A DNA stretch of 64,000 nt, taken from an uncultured Butyricimonas sp. (GTDB lineage: Bacteria > Bacteroidota > Bacteroidia > Bacteroidales > Marinifilaceae). The position numbers and the translations under genes are program-made. The stretch spans positions 1-64,000 of the forward strand of contig CALUHX010000006.1 in NCBI GenBank assembly GCA_944320555.1. The letters run 5' to 3'. This document shows, piece after piece, positions 24,598-32,818 of this stretch. Every line of letters starts with the position of its first letter. Positions within the stretch are counted from its first letter, which is position 1. The notes beneath the pieces are model-generated. The model was not told the DNA's origin. It saw nothing but the letters and a program-made list of their open reading frames with translations, and did no database searches.

Positions 24598-26076
24598 TTA
24601 GAACACATCCTCGCTTTCAGGTATCGGAAACACAAATTTGTCACCGACCGTGATAGTCATGCCGCCGTTCGTGATGGGAATATTCCGCCGTTTGTAATAA
24701 TAGAACAATTGCCCCTCTGTCAAATATTCTTTTTGCATCTCAAGCAATAACTCATTCCAATATTGACTGCCTACAATAGTTCTTCCGTCGGCATGATAGG
24801 CGTCCCGCACCTTTTGCAGATAATCGATGGCTCCCGCCTCGTCGCCTGCATTATATCGACATTCGCTAATAATATAATACATCTCCGACAAACGAAGTAT
24901 CGGAATCAAGGCGAAATTGTCCGACACCATGGATTGGGCTGGATTGTCCACCTCTTGCCACTTGCGCACATTGTACAATCCGGTCTCTGCGACCAATTCC
25001 CCCACATCTACTCGGATATCCTCGCCATCTTGTGTGAAATAGTTCGGCCACGCCTCTTTCAAGGCGAAACTTGTGCCTGTTGTCACTTTATATTGGTCGT
25101 ATAAATCAGTCAATTGCCTATCATACAACGCAAAAAGAATCTCGCTCATATATTTCGACTGAAAATTCCGCCCCCATGTCAGTTCCTCCTCCGTGGCAAA
25201 ACGCAAAGCGTCCACTCCGCCCTCATCGGCCACGAAATGTTCCAACACGAAACGAGCTTCCTTCTCAGCATTCTCCTCATCCCCGGCGTACATATACACC
25301 CGGGCGAGCAGACCGTGTATAGCCATATAATTCAATCGAATGCCCCGCGATTCAAAGAATCGTCCCAACGTCCCGTCCGACGGGTGATATCGATAGGCCG
25401 CACTGTACAACTCGGACTCCTCCGCATAAGTCGTGTCGAAATGAGCGACCAGTTTCTCCGCTTCCACCAAGTCTTCAACGACGAGCGTCAGAATCTCGGA
25501 TGTCGGCCGCTTCACCTCATACTTGGAGGGATAGTGAGTAAAATAGGGCACATACGCTCCGTTGGCATCCACAGATAGCGAAGGGGCGAACAAACGAGCG
25601 ATGTCGAAATGAATAAAAGCCCTTAACGCCAAAGCCTCTCCATGTATCAAATCCTGCTCGGCGGCCCCTAAAGGGAAAAAGGAAGATTCTTTCCGTTTCA
25701 CTTCCTCTATCAATTTGTTACAATTGGCCACGGCATTGTACATGCGGGTCCAGATTGTTTCAATGATAGCTTTATTGTCCTCGAAATCATAATTGTAGGC
25801 CGCCGCCTCCGGATAAGCGTTATACAGTCTGTCCACATCGTAATCCTGCGCCAACACACTCAAAAATCCCCACGACAATTCCCGCCCGTACAATCCTTGC
25901 TCTGACAATTCCCGGTAAACGCCGTTCAATGCGTTCCGGAAACCATTATAATCTTTGTACAAATCTTCATCCGTGATCTGGTTTTCCGGGGAAACATCCA
26001 GCCACTTGCTGCAACCGCTCAACATGAAAAGCGGAAATAACAAAATGAAGAGTATCGGATTTCTCATTTTCTTCAT
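24598..26076 (-). CDS. SusD/RagB-family nutrient-binding lipoprotein
   Basis: A 492-residue SusD-like lipoprotein: lipobox FMLSGC (Cys22), then KWLDVSPENQITDEDLY, the conserved opening of the family, and a TPR-rich helical body. LALRAFIHFDIARLFAP (about 149-165) is the RagB signature helix pair, and the C-terminus ends FVFPIPESEDVF, as is typical. It sits as a lid on the SusC partner encoded 13 bases upstream and captures ligand at the cell surface. DUF4843 and PKD-like partners suggest peptide or other non-starch ligands, but nothing in the sequence fixes the substrate. Confidence 0.9.
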   Translation of the reverse strand: MKKMRNPILFILLFPLFMLSGCSKWLDVSPENQITDEDLYKDYNGFRNALNGVYRELSEQGLYGRELSWGFLSVLAQDYDVDRLYNAYPEAAAYNYDFEDNKAIIETIWTRMYNAVANCNKLIEEVKRKESSFFPLGAAEQDLIHGEALALRAFIHFDIARLFAPSLSVDANGAYVPYFTHYPSKYEVKRPTSEILTLVVEDLVEAEKLVAHFDTTYAEESELYSAAYRYHPSDGTLGRFFESRGIRLNYMAIHGLLARVYMYAGDEENAEKEARFVLEHFVADEGGVDALRFATEEELTWGRNFQSKYMSEILFALYDRQLTDLYDQYKVTTGTSFALKEAWPNYFTQDGEDIRVDVGELVAETGLYNVRKWQEVDNPAQSMVSDNFALIPILRLSEMYYIISECRYNAGDEAGAIDYLQKVRDAYHADGRTIVGSQYWNELLLEMQKEYLTEGQLFYYYKRRNIPITNGGMTITVGDKFVFPIPESEDVF

Positions 26077-26089
26077 AGTTTCTCTATTT

Positions 26090-29000
26090 TTAGAAAGTTA
26101 CATTCACTGAAAGATTAAACGTTCGACTATACGGATAGGTCAATCCTCGTTCTTGCTTCACATTGGAAATATGCGCCACATCAGTCATTTGGAACTGCAA
26201 ACGAAGCATGCTCATGCCTATCTTGCGAATCAACTCGGTATTGAAATCATAACTCAAACTGAAGGACGTGAAATCTATCGCATTGTAATCCTGCACAAAA
26301 CGGGAAGTTGGACGTGTCGTCTCCGTCCTGTCGGCAATATCCTTCAATTGAGTCGCTTGTCCGGCATGTTGCCAACGCTCCGTAAGCACCCGCTTGTCGG
26401 CATTGTAATAACGCAAATCCACGCACTCCACCTTCTCCACTAACGTGGAATTATAGGCTTGCGCCCCGAATTCATATAAAAAAGAAGCGAACATCGTAAA
26501 GTTCTTATAGCGAAGATTCACCCCGAAACTGCCTTGAGCCTCCGGTTCCGTATCGCCCAGAATCTGCTGCTCGGAAGAAACCCAATCATAGGAAATGCGC
26601 CCGTCTCTGTTCACAAAGATTTCCTGCCCGTCGCTCGGATTGATTCCCAACGACTTCATGCCCCAGATTGAAGTCAACGAACCACCCTCCTCGTATTTCA
26701 TCAATGGCTTGGCGTATGTCAAATCGTTCGTGTTCTCCTCAAATTTGGCAAACTCCTCGTCAACCCGATTGTTGTAATCCTTCAATGACTCCGAGATTTT
26801 CATGATTTTATTCTCATTGTGGGCGAGATTTCCATGCAAAATGACATCCCAATCTTCATTGTGGAACACATTGGCCCGAAGAATCAACTCATATCCCCGG
26901 TTACGCACCTCGCCCAAATTGTCTTTATAGGAGGAATAACCTGTCGAGGTGGGAATCGTCACGTCAGTGATCAAATCCTTCGTCTGCTTGTTGTACCAAT
27001 CAGCCTCCAACGTGATATTTTCCTGAAACAATCCCAATACGAAACGGACATTGACCTCGTTTGTTTTCTCCCAAGTCAAATCGTCGTTACCCATGTAAAA
27101 CAAATTCACGCCATTGCCCGTCCCATAATAAGTGTCCATGATTTGATAAGTGTGTTTCGCTGCATAGGGAGGAAAATTTACCTTGCCGGTCTGCCCGTAG
27201 GTGCCTGTCAGACGCAACTGGCTCAACCATGCGCAATTTGACAAAAAGGCATATTTATGAAAATTGACCCCCACTCCGGCGGCATAAAATGATGCGGTCT
27301 TATTGTCCGTGCCGAATTCGGAGGAACCGTCCGTCCGCCACGAAGCGTCCAACAAATAAATGTCCTGAAAAGAATAGTTCAACGCCGCATACACACTGGA
27401 CAACCGGGTATGATTGTCCGAGAACGAAGGATCATCTGCCGTTTCCGCATACATGGGAGAATGCAACTCCCCCGAAGGAAATCCTCTGAAATTCTGGCTT
27501 TCATACTGGTATCTTGTCTCGTTCAACTCAACGCCAACCGAAAAATTGACATTGTGCTTGCCCAGTGTTTTCACATAATTTGCAAAAGCTTTAAAACTCC
27601 ACGTGATGGTTTCCGAATCAGTTTTTAACAAACTGCCTTTTTCCAAAAACTCGTCCTGCTCGCTAAACGGATCCGCCTTGAACGTTCCGGATTCCGGATC
27701 GACAAAATTTTCCGACCACTCATCCGTTTTTGTAATGGAAAATTGTCCCTTGGCCTGCAATCCGTCCATAATATACCAATTCACTCCCAAATTATCCGTC
27801 AACGTGCTATAATTTTGATAACTGAAATTCTTCATCAGTTTTGCCTCATAATAAGGATTGTTGCTGTTGCCGGTGACCGTACTCGTCGAATGCCAAGGTA
27901 AAGTCTCCAAATAATTACCCTCTGCATCCTTATAGGACACGTAAGGCAAACGAGTTGTGTATTCACTAAAATCTCCATAAGGAGAATCTTTCCCCTTTGT
28001 CACGTCGTAACTGACCTCATTGCGCAATTGCAATTTTTCCGTCCTGTAATCCAACTGAAAAGAAGCCCCGAAACGACTTCTGTCAGACCCCTTCATCACT
28101 CCGTTTTGCATGTCATACCGCATCGTGATACCAAAACGTACTGCGTCAGACCCGCCTTCCACAAACAAACTATGTTTGTGATTAAACGGATTGCGTAACG
28201 GAAGAGCAATCCAATCTGTATTCACCCCCGCTTTGACATTATTCAATTTCTGTTGACACTCTTTCAGTTTACTATGGTATGAAGTAATATGCTCCTCCGG
28301 ATTGTAATCATAAAAACCGGCCAATCGTTCAGCCTCCAGTTTCTCGCTTGCGTCCATCAGATTATAATCGGAAATATCCGGCATTGTCAGTTCTCCGGTA
28401 AAATCATATGAAACCCTCAATTTACCCGGTTGCGGAGCGACCGTCTCTATCACAATGACCCCATTGGCCGCCCTGGAACCATAAAGAGCTGTGGCTGCCG
28501 CGTCTTTCAAAATCGTGACGCTCTCAATACGGTTCGGGTCGAAATCGTACACCTTGTCCACCGTCACTTCATATCCATCCATGATAAACAATGGCTGATT
28601 CGGATTATTCTGCAATTCCGTACGGGACACTGCCGTACGATCCAACTCCATGACTCCCATCCCCGAACGACCGCGGATGTAAAATTCCGGCATCGTATTC
28701 GGATCCGATCCCATTTCATTATTCTTCATGATACGTAACGAAGGATCAAAAACTTGCAACGCTTGAATCACATTGCGGGAGGACACTCTCAACAAATCCT
28801 CCTTTTCCACACGCACAGCCGCTCCCGTGAAACTCTCCTTCTTCACGTTGGCATACCCCGTCACGACCACCTCGTCCACCTGCCGCACCTCCGGCACCAT
28901 CTTCACCGTCAACGCCGCAGTGTCCTTCACCGTCACCTCCTGCGTCTCGTAGCCGACAAAGGAGAATACCAGCGTCATCGGCAACCGGCCCGGCAACTCG

Positions 29001-29494
29001 CCCTTGAAATTTCCTTCCATGTCACTGGCAAAACCCATCGACGTGCCTTTCAGCACCACGGTCACGCCAGGCATCGGATAATTGTTCTCGTCTCGAACGA
29101 CACCGCGCACCTTACAATGCTCCGTCGACACTGCGTTTCGCACCTCCCGAATCATCACGAAATTCTCATTCTCCTCGTAACGGACCTCCTTCCCTCCGAA
29201 AATGGCCTTCAACGCCTCCGCAAGCGTGACATTCTTCAGACTCACCGTCACCTTTTGCCTCGCGTCCACCTGTTTCTCGCTATAGAAAAACTTCTTCCCA
29301 TACGCCTCTCCCAACCTGTCCAACACGTCACCCAACAACTCGTCTTTCGCTTCCAGCGAAATCCGTTTCACCTCCTGGCAATTCCCCGCCTGCGGAAATG
29401 CGAGCCACCCCAAACAACAGAGAATACTGCCCAGAATCCAGACTTTCCTCAATTTTTCCAGCCTCGACCGGAAAAACATCTCTTTTTTTACCAT
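26090..29494 (-). CDS. SusC/RagA TonB-dependent transporter with STN domain
   Basis: A 1134-residue outer-membrane transporter. Order: signal region (about 18-40), STN signalling domain (about 42-115, KRISLEAKDELLGDVLDRLG onward), CarboxypepD_reg-like domain (about 127-205), TonB box-like EVVVTGY (about 207), plug domain with NQPLFIMDGYEV and SVTILKDAAATALYGSRAAN, then a long barrel ending in LSVNVTF. The STN domain lets ligand-bound transporter signal through FecR (29599-30750) to the ECF sigma factor. The first part is GC-rich and the barrel is distinctly AT-richer, starting near residue 210-240. Confidence 0.93.
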   Translation of the reverse strand: MVKKEMFFRSRLEKLRKVWILGSILCCLGWLAFPQAGNCQEVKRISLEAKDELLGDVLDRLGEAYGKKFFYSEKQVDARQKVTVSLKNVTLAEALKAIFGGKEVRYEENENFVMIREVRNAVSTEHCKVRGVVRDENNYPMPGVTVVLKGTSMGFASDMEGNFKGELPGRLPMTLVFSFVGYETQEVTVKDTAALTVKMVPEVRQVDEVVVTGYANVKKESFTGAAVRVEKEDLLRVSSRNVIQALQVFDPSLRIMKNNEMGSDPNTMPEFYIRGRSGMGVMELDRTAVSRTELQNNPNQPLFIMDGYEVTVDKVYDFDPNRIESVTILKDAAATALYGSRAANGVIVIETVAPQPGKLRVSYDFTGELTMPDISDYNLMDASEKLEAERLAGFYDYNPEEHITSYHSKLKECQQKLNNVKAGVNTDWIALPLRNPFNHKHSLFVEGGSDAVRFGITMRYDMQNGVMKGSDRSRFGASFQLDYRTEKLQLRNEVSYDVTKGKDSPYGDFSEYTTRLPYVSYKDAEGNYLETLPWHSTSTVTGNSNNPYYEAKLMKNFSYQNYSTLTDNLGVNWYIMDGLQAKGQFSITKTDEWSENFVDPESGTFKADPFSEQDEFLEKGSLLKTDSETITWSFKAFANYVKTLGKHNVNFSVGVELNETRYQYESQNFRGFPSGELHSPMYAETADDPSFSDNHTRLSSVYAALNYSFQDIYLLDASWRTDGSSEFGTDNKTASFYAAGVGVNFHKYAFLSNCAWLSQLRLTGTYGQTGKVNFPPYAAKHTYQIMDTYYGTGNGVNLFYMGNDDLTWEKTNEVNVRFVLGLFQENITLEADWYNKQTKDLITDVTIPTSTGYSSYKDNLGEVRNRGYELILRANVFHNEDWDVILHGNLAHNENKIMKISESLKDYNNRVDEEFAKFEENTNDLTYAKPLMKYEEGGSLTSIWGMKSLGINPSDGQEIFVNRDGRISYDWVSSEQQILGDTEPEAQGSFGVNLRYKNFTMFASFLYEFGAQAYNSTLVEKVECVDLRYYNADKRVLTERWQHAGQATQLKDIADRTETTRPTSRFVQDYNAIDFTSFSLSYDFNTELIRKIGMSMLRLQFQMTDVAHISNVKQERGLTYPYSRTFNLSVNVTF

Positions 29495-29598
29495 ACTTTT
29501 GTATTTAAGTTTAACAATGCTGTGAACGTTTCGTTTACACGACGGACATTCACATTTAACGAACTCTCGAAGGGTATGTCCCGCCAGACATGCCCTTT

Positions 29599-30750
29599 TT
29601 ATTTTTTAACCACCGTAATCTCCTTGCCGCTCACCCGGAACCCCACAGGTCCCGTGGCCTCCACCATTTTCAACAAATCACTCACAGGATTGAACTTCAA
29701 CACGCCTCCGGAGAAACGGATATGTTTCAGACTCTCCTCCTCGAAACGCACGCTCACCCCGTACCACCGCTCCGCTTGCTCGAACACCTCCTCCAAAGGA
29801 GCCTGCTTAAAAAAGAACCTCCCGTCAATCCAAGAGATGACATCCTCCACATTCACGTCCCGCACATCCAAACGGTCATCCTCCGCCACCGCCTGCTCTC
29901 CCGGCTTCAACACGACCCGCCTTCCCTCTCCGCTCGACACCGCCACTTTTCCCTCTGCCAGCGTAGTCTCCACCCGTCCGTCCTCTCCATAAGCCGCCAC
30001 ATTGAACCTCGTCCCCAGCACCTGCACCGACACCCCTTCCGCCTCCACCCAAAACGGGCGGGCCGTGTCACGCGCGACCTCGAAATAAGCCTCCCCGCGC
30101 AGCCTCACCCTCCGCTCTCCCGCTTGAAAACGTTCTGGAATCTCCAACTCCGAGGCCGAATTCACCCACACCTTTGTCCCGTCGCCCAAAACCATGCGAT
30201 AATCCCCTCCGACCGGCACCACCAACCGATTATACCTCACCACCGTGTCGGCCTCGTCCGCCTCCGACTCGTAATGCATCACATTGCTCCCGTCCACACG
30301 GACCGTCATCCCGTCGCGCTCCGCGAGCACGGAATCCCGCATCTCCCCCGACAAGCCCGTTTTCCGACCGTCCGCCCACTCGAAAAAGACACCTTCGTCC
30401 TCCTTCGGAAGCTCTGCGTACACAACCTCCGCCTTTTCCGCCTCCCCTGAACGGCCATGCTCCCAAACAACCCAACCGCACGCCGCCACGCCGACGAACA
30501 CGGCCACGTAACGCACAATCCGCACAATCCGCGACCGGCGGCGATGCCTCCTCCACGCCAAAAAGCCCTTTTCAGCGTCCGGAGCGTAATTCCGTCCCGA
30601 CTCCAACCAGCGTCTCACTCTCAAATACTCCCGCAACAAACACTCCCGCTCCCTCGAGCCCCGCGCCCACTCCGTCAACTCCCGCTCCTCCTCCAAGGTA
30701 AGTTCCCCGTCGGCCTTTTTACTTAACAATTCTTCTATCTTGTCGTCCAT
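29599..30750 (-). CDS. FecR-family anti-sigma factor
   Basis: A 383-residue inner-membrane regulator. The N-terminal cytoplasmic part (1-74) would bind the sigma factor, one membrane helix lies at about 75-96, and the periplasmic FecR domain (about 175-270) contains YRMVLGDGTKVWVNSASELE and RRVRLRGEAYFEVARD. A C-terminal DUF4974-like domain (about 315-383) ends FRVSGKEITVVKK and is the partner for STN. It lies between its sigma factor and the STN-type SusC, the standard order for Bacteroidetes trans-envelope signalling. Confidence 0.93.
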   Translation of the reverse strand: MDDKIEELLSKKADGELTLEEERELTEWARGSRERECLLREYLRVRRWLESGRNYAPDAEKGFLAWRRHRRRSRIVRIVRYVAVFVGVAACGWVVWEHGRSGEAEKAEVVYAELPKEDEGVFFEWADGRKTGLSGEMRDSVLAERDGMTVRVDGSNVMHYESEADEADTVVRYNRLVVPVGGDYRMVLGDGTKVWVNSASELEIPERFQAGERRVRLRGEAYFEVARDTARPFWVEAEGVSVQVLGTRFNVAAYGEDGRVETTLAEGKVAVSSGEGRRVVLKPGEQAVAEDDRLDVRDVNVEDVISWIDGRFFFKQAPLEEVFEQAERWYGVSVRFEEESLKHIRFSGGVLKFNPVSDLLKMVEATGPVGFRVSGKEITVVKK

Positions 30751-30843
30751 ATCGAATTCCTTTTACACACGTGATTTTTGTGATATTCTCACTAATATGA
30801 CGCACAAAACGACAAAAAAGGGTGAAAAGAAAACCGACTTTTT

Positions 30844-31410
30844 TTATCTTTTCTTCCGAAACACCTGGAACAACAAAAACACCTCATTCTTACTCAACCT
30901 CTTGCGCAACTCCCGGTAAGCGATTTTCATCTGCGTTTTCACAGTATTGACGGATATCCGCAACCGTTCCGCGACCTCCGCGTATTTCATGTCCTCAAAC
31001 GCCACCAGGCACAAAATCATCCGGCATTGCTCCGGCAAACTGTCCACCGCCGCCCACACGCTCCGCTTGTCAATGGAACCCGTCTCCTCCTCCACCCCCT
31101 CCGCCTTTTCCAAATCCAAATGCTCCTTGCGCTGTCTCTTGAACGACACGCAACTGTTACACACCGCCATGTACAAATAACTGTCCAACGACTCCACATT
31201 CTCCGCCTTGATTTTTTTCTCCCATATCCGGATAAAAAGCTGCTGCACGACATCCTCCGCGTCCTCCGCCGACACCACGAACGTCCGCGCCAAACGGCAC
31301 AGTCGCCCGTAATACGCGGCATACAAATACCCCATAGCCTTTTCCTTCCCGTTGTTCAAATCCCGAATCAACGCCTGAGTGTCCTTACTGTAATCCACAT
31401 TTTCATCCAT
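30844..31410 (-). CDS. ECF RNA polymerase sigma factor (FecI-like)
   Basis: A sigma-70 family ECF factor of 188 residues (192 if the ATG at 31422 is used). Region 2 covers about 20-90 (MGYLYAAYYGRLCRLARTF and AEDAEDVVQQLFIRIWEKK), and region 4 about 120-180 (LPEQCRMILCLVAFEDMKYAEVAERLRIS as separate blocks) with the helix-turn-helix that reads the -35 box. It should direct transcription of the fecR-susC-susD operon when released by FecR. I prefer 31410 because the nearest -7 element leaves almost no leader for the upstream ATG. Confidence 0.9.
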   Translation of the reverse strand: MDENVDYSKDTQALIRDLNNGKEKAMGYLYAAYYGRLCRLARTFVVSAEDAEDVVQQLFIRIWEKKIKAENVESLDSYLYMAVCNSCVSFKRQRKEHLDLEKAEGVEEETGSIDKRSVWAAVDSLPEQCRMILCLVAFEDMKYAEVAERLRISVNTVKTQMKIAYRELRKRLSKNEVFLLFQVFRKKR

Positions 31411-31433
31411 AAACCGAATCACATCGTTTCACG

Positions 31434-31463
31434 CAAAAATACAAAAATATCCAAACAACCAAA
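31434..31463 (-). promoter_or_regulatory. possible promoter of the FecI-like gene
   Basis: Minus strand: TTTG (31460-31463), 18-bp spacer, TATTTTTG (31434-31441). The spacer is one base shorter than usual; a second TATTTTTG lies 8 bases upstream. Confidence 0.4.
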
Positions 31464-31557
31464 CACACGTTTCCAAAAAACGACTCGAACGACTATCCAC
31501 CAGCATGTTAACACGCCATCCTCTTAACCCTACCTCTTGACCCTACCCACATTTTCA

Positions 31558-31589
31558 TTTGGAATTGCCGCTCAAAATTAATAACTTTG
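31558..31589 (+). promoter_or_regulatory. promoter of the orphan ECF sigma gene
   Basis: TTTG (31558-31561), 20-bp spacer, TAACTTTG (31582-31589): perfect primary-sigma consensus 26 bases before the start codon, so the gene appears to be expressed by the housekeeping sigma and not autoregulated. Confidence 0.75.
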
Positions 31590-31615
31590 GAGCGCAAACT
31601 ATTAAACCTACAACC

Positions 31616-32146
31616 ATGAACCACAACCCCACACTGACGCTAACCGACGGGACAATCTTGAGTTTCAATCAGATACATGCAACCTATTTTCCCCATCTCG
31701 TCGCCTACGCCAAACACTTTTTCAACGACAACGGCGCCTGCGAAATGCTGGCCCAAGACGCGCTCATCGCCCTTTGGGAACACCCCGAGCGATTCCCCGA
31801 CCTCCCCGCCGTGAGGACATTCCTGTACACCATCGTGCAACGGAAGGCACTCAACATCCTGCAACGCATAAAAATCGAGCAAAACTACCTCGACTCCCTC
31901 CAACACGAGGAAAGCACGACCGTCTGCGACATCCCCTTCCCCGAAGAAGAGTTCGAACATTTCAACCGGCTTTTCAAAGCCATCGAACAACTGCCCGAAC
32001 AATACCGCGCCATTTGCCAACTTATCCTGGAAGACAAAAACAATCAGGAAATATCCGAACGCCTGAACATTTCCCCGAACACCGTGAAATACCACAAGAA
32101 AAACATTTACAAACTCCTCCGCCAAAAACTGGACCGCCATCCATAA
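31616..32146 (+). CDS. orphan ECF RNA polymerase sigma factor
   Basis: A 176-residue ECF sigma factor with region 2 (about 20-90, HLVAYAKHFFNDNGACEMLAQ then DALIALWEHPERF) and region 4 (about 110-170, EQLPEQYRAICQLILEDKNN then EISERLNISPNTVKYHKKNI). I chose ATG 31616, which fits the promoter; the longer frame from 31559 would overlap the promoter itself. It is divergent from the FecI-like gene and upstream of a SusC lacking an STN domain. No FecR-type anti-sigma gene accompanies it, so how it is controlled is unclear. Confidence 0.88.
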   Translation: MNHNPTLTLTDGTILSFNQIHATYFPHLVAYAKHFFNDNGACEMLAQDALIALWEHPERFPDLPAVRTFLYTIVQRKALNILQRIKIEQNYLDSLQHEESTTVCDIPFPEEEFEHFNRLFKAIEQLPEQYRAICQLILEDKNNQEISERLNISPNTVKYHKKNIYKLLRQKLDRHP

Positions 32147-32167
32147 AACCCACGTGTCTCCTTGCTC

Positions 32168-32363
32168 GACATACCCTTTTCCCAATGTTAACCCAATGTC
32201 ATCCTTGGGTTGTCATCGCACAGGAACGCTACACCATCGTTACAGGAACGTTTCTCCGTCGTCCACAAACGACCAAGAAACGTTCCGGAAACATTCCCGA
32301 AACAAAGGTGTGCGACGATAACCAGAGAACATCCCAATGACAACTGTGGGAAAAGGGTATGTC
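32168..32363. repeat. palindromic intergenic repeat, family P copy B
   Basis: A 196-bp element palindromic over its whole length. The ends GACATACCCTTTTCCCA (32168-32184) and TGGGAAAAGGGTATGTC (32347-32363) are perfect 17-bp inverted repeats, and the centre pairs GGAACGTTTC (32247-32256 region) with GAAACGTTCC (32277-32286). It shares the inner blocks with copy A at 5229-5370. No reading frame is supported. Confidence 0.75.
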
Positions 32364-32476
32364 TTGCCGGTTTTGAGGCCAGGAAAACGAAAAGCGTCTC
32401 CGGAACCAACCGCCCGGCCCTCCCTTTCGCAAGGAACGAGGGCTTTCCCATAGCAATAAGCGTGCATTAAGCCACT

Positions 32477-32586
32477 AATAAGCCATGTCGCACGGGCGCG
32501 GCACGGAGCGGAGACGGTGGCCGCTCGACCACGGACGACCGCCCACCGTGCCGCCATCGAAGCCCAACCGAACGACATGGCTTATT
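32477..32586. repeat. inverted repeat with GC-rich structured interior
   Basis: Perfect 14-bp inverted repeat AATAAGCCATGTCG (32477-32490) and CGACATGGCTTATT (32573-32586) around a GC-rich interior that also folds (CGGTGGCCG against CGCCCACCG). It lies in the 670-bp gap between the orphan sigma gene and the second susC. The rest of the gap (32587-32779) is AT-rich leader DNA. Confidence 0.6.
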
Positions 32587-32779
32587 GCCCCCCCTTAAAC
32601 TACGGCATTACTATGGGAAAACCCAAGCGACGGAGGCATGACAACCTGTCGAACTGTTAAAAATAAACAAACCGACAACTTTTTCTGCGATTTTGACTAC
32701 CCGTTTTCATTTTGAGTTTGTTTTATCTAATACTACCAAAGGGTATTCCACGCCCTCTTGACAAATATACGCGAAAAAT

Positions 32780-32794
32780 GGGGACAATGTCCCC
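32780..32794. promoter_or_regulatory. short perfect dyad upstream of the second susC
   Basis: GGGGAC-AAT-GTCCCC, 24 bases before the start codon. It could be an operator or a small leader hairpin that hinders ribosome access. The same GTCCCC/GGGGAC blocks occur in the hairpin at 22179-22216. Confidence 0.4.
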
Positions 32795-32818
32795 TGTTAA
32801 CTTAACTAATTAATAAAT

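Noticed and set aside
32477..32586. Possible second invertible promoter
   Set aside because: The interior is GC-rich with no -33/-7 pair, so inversion would not switch a promoter.
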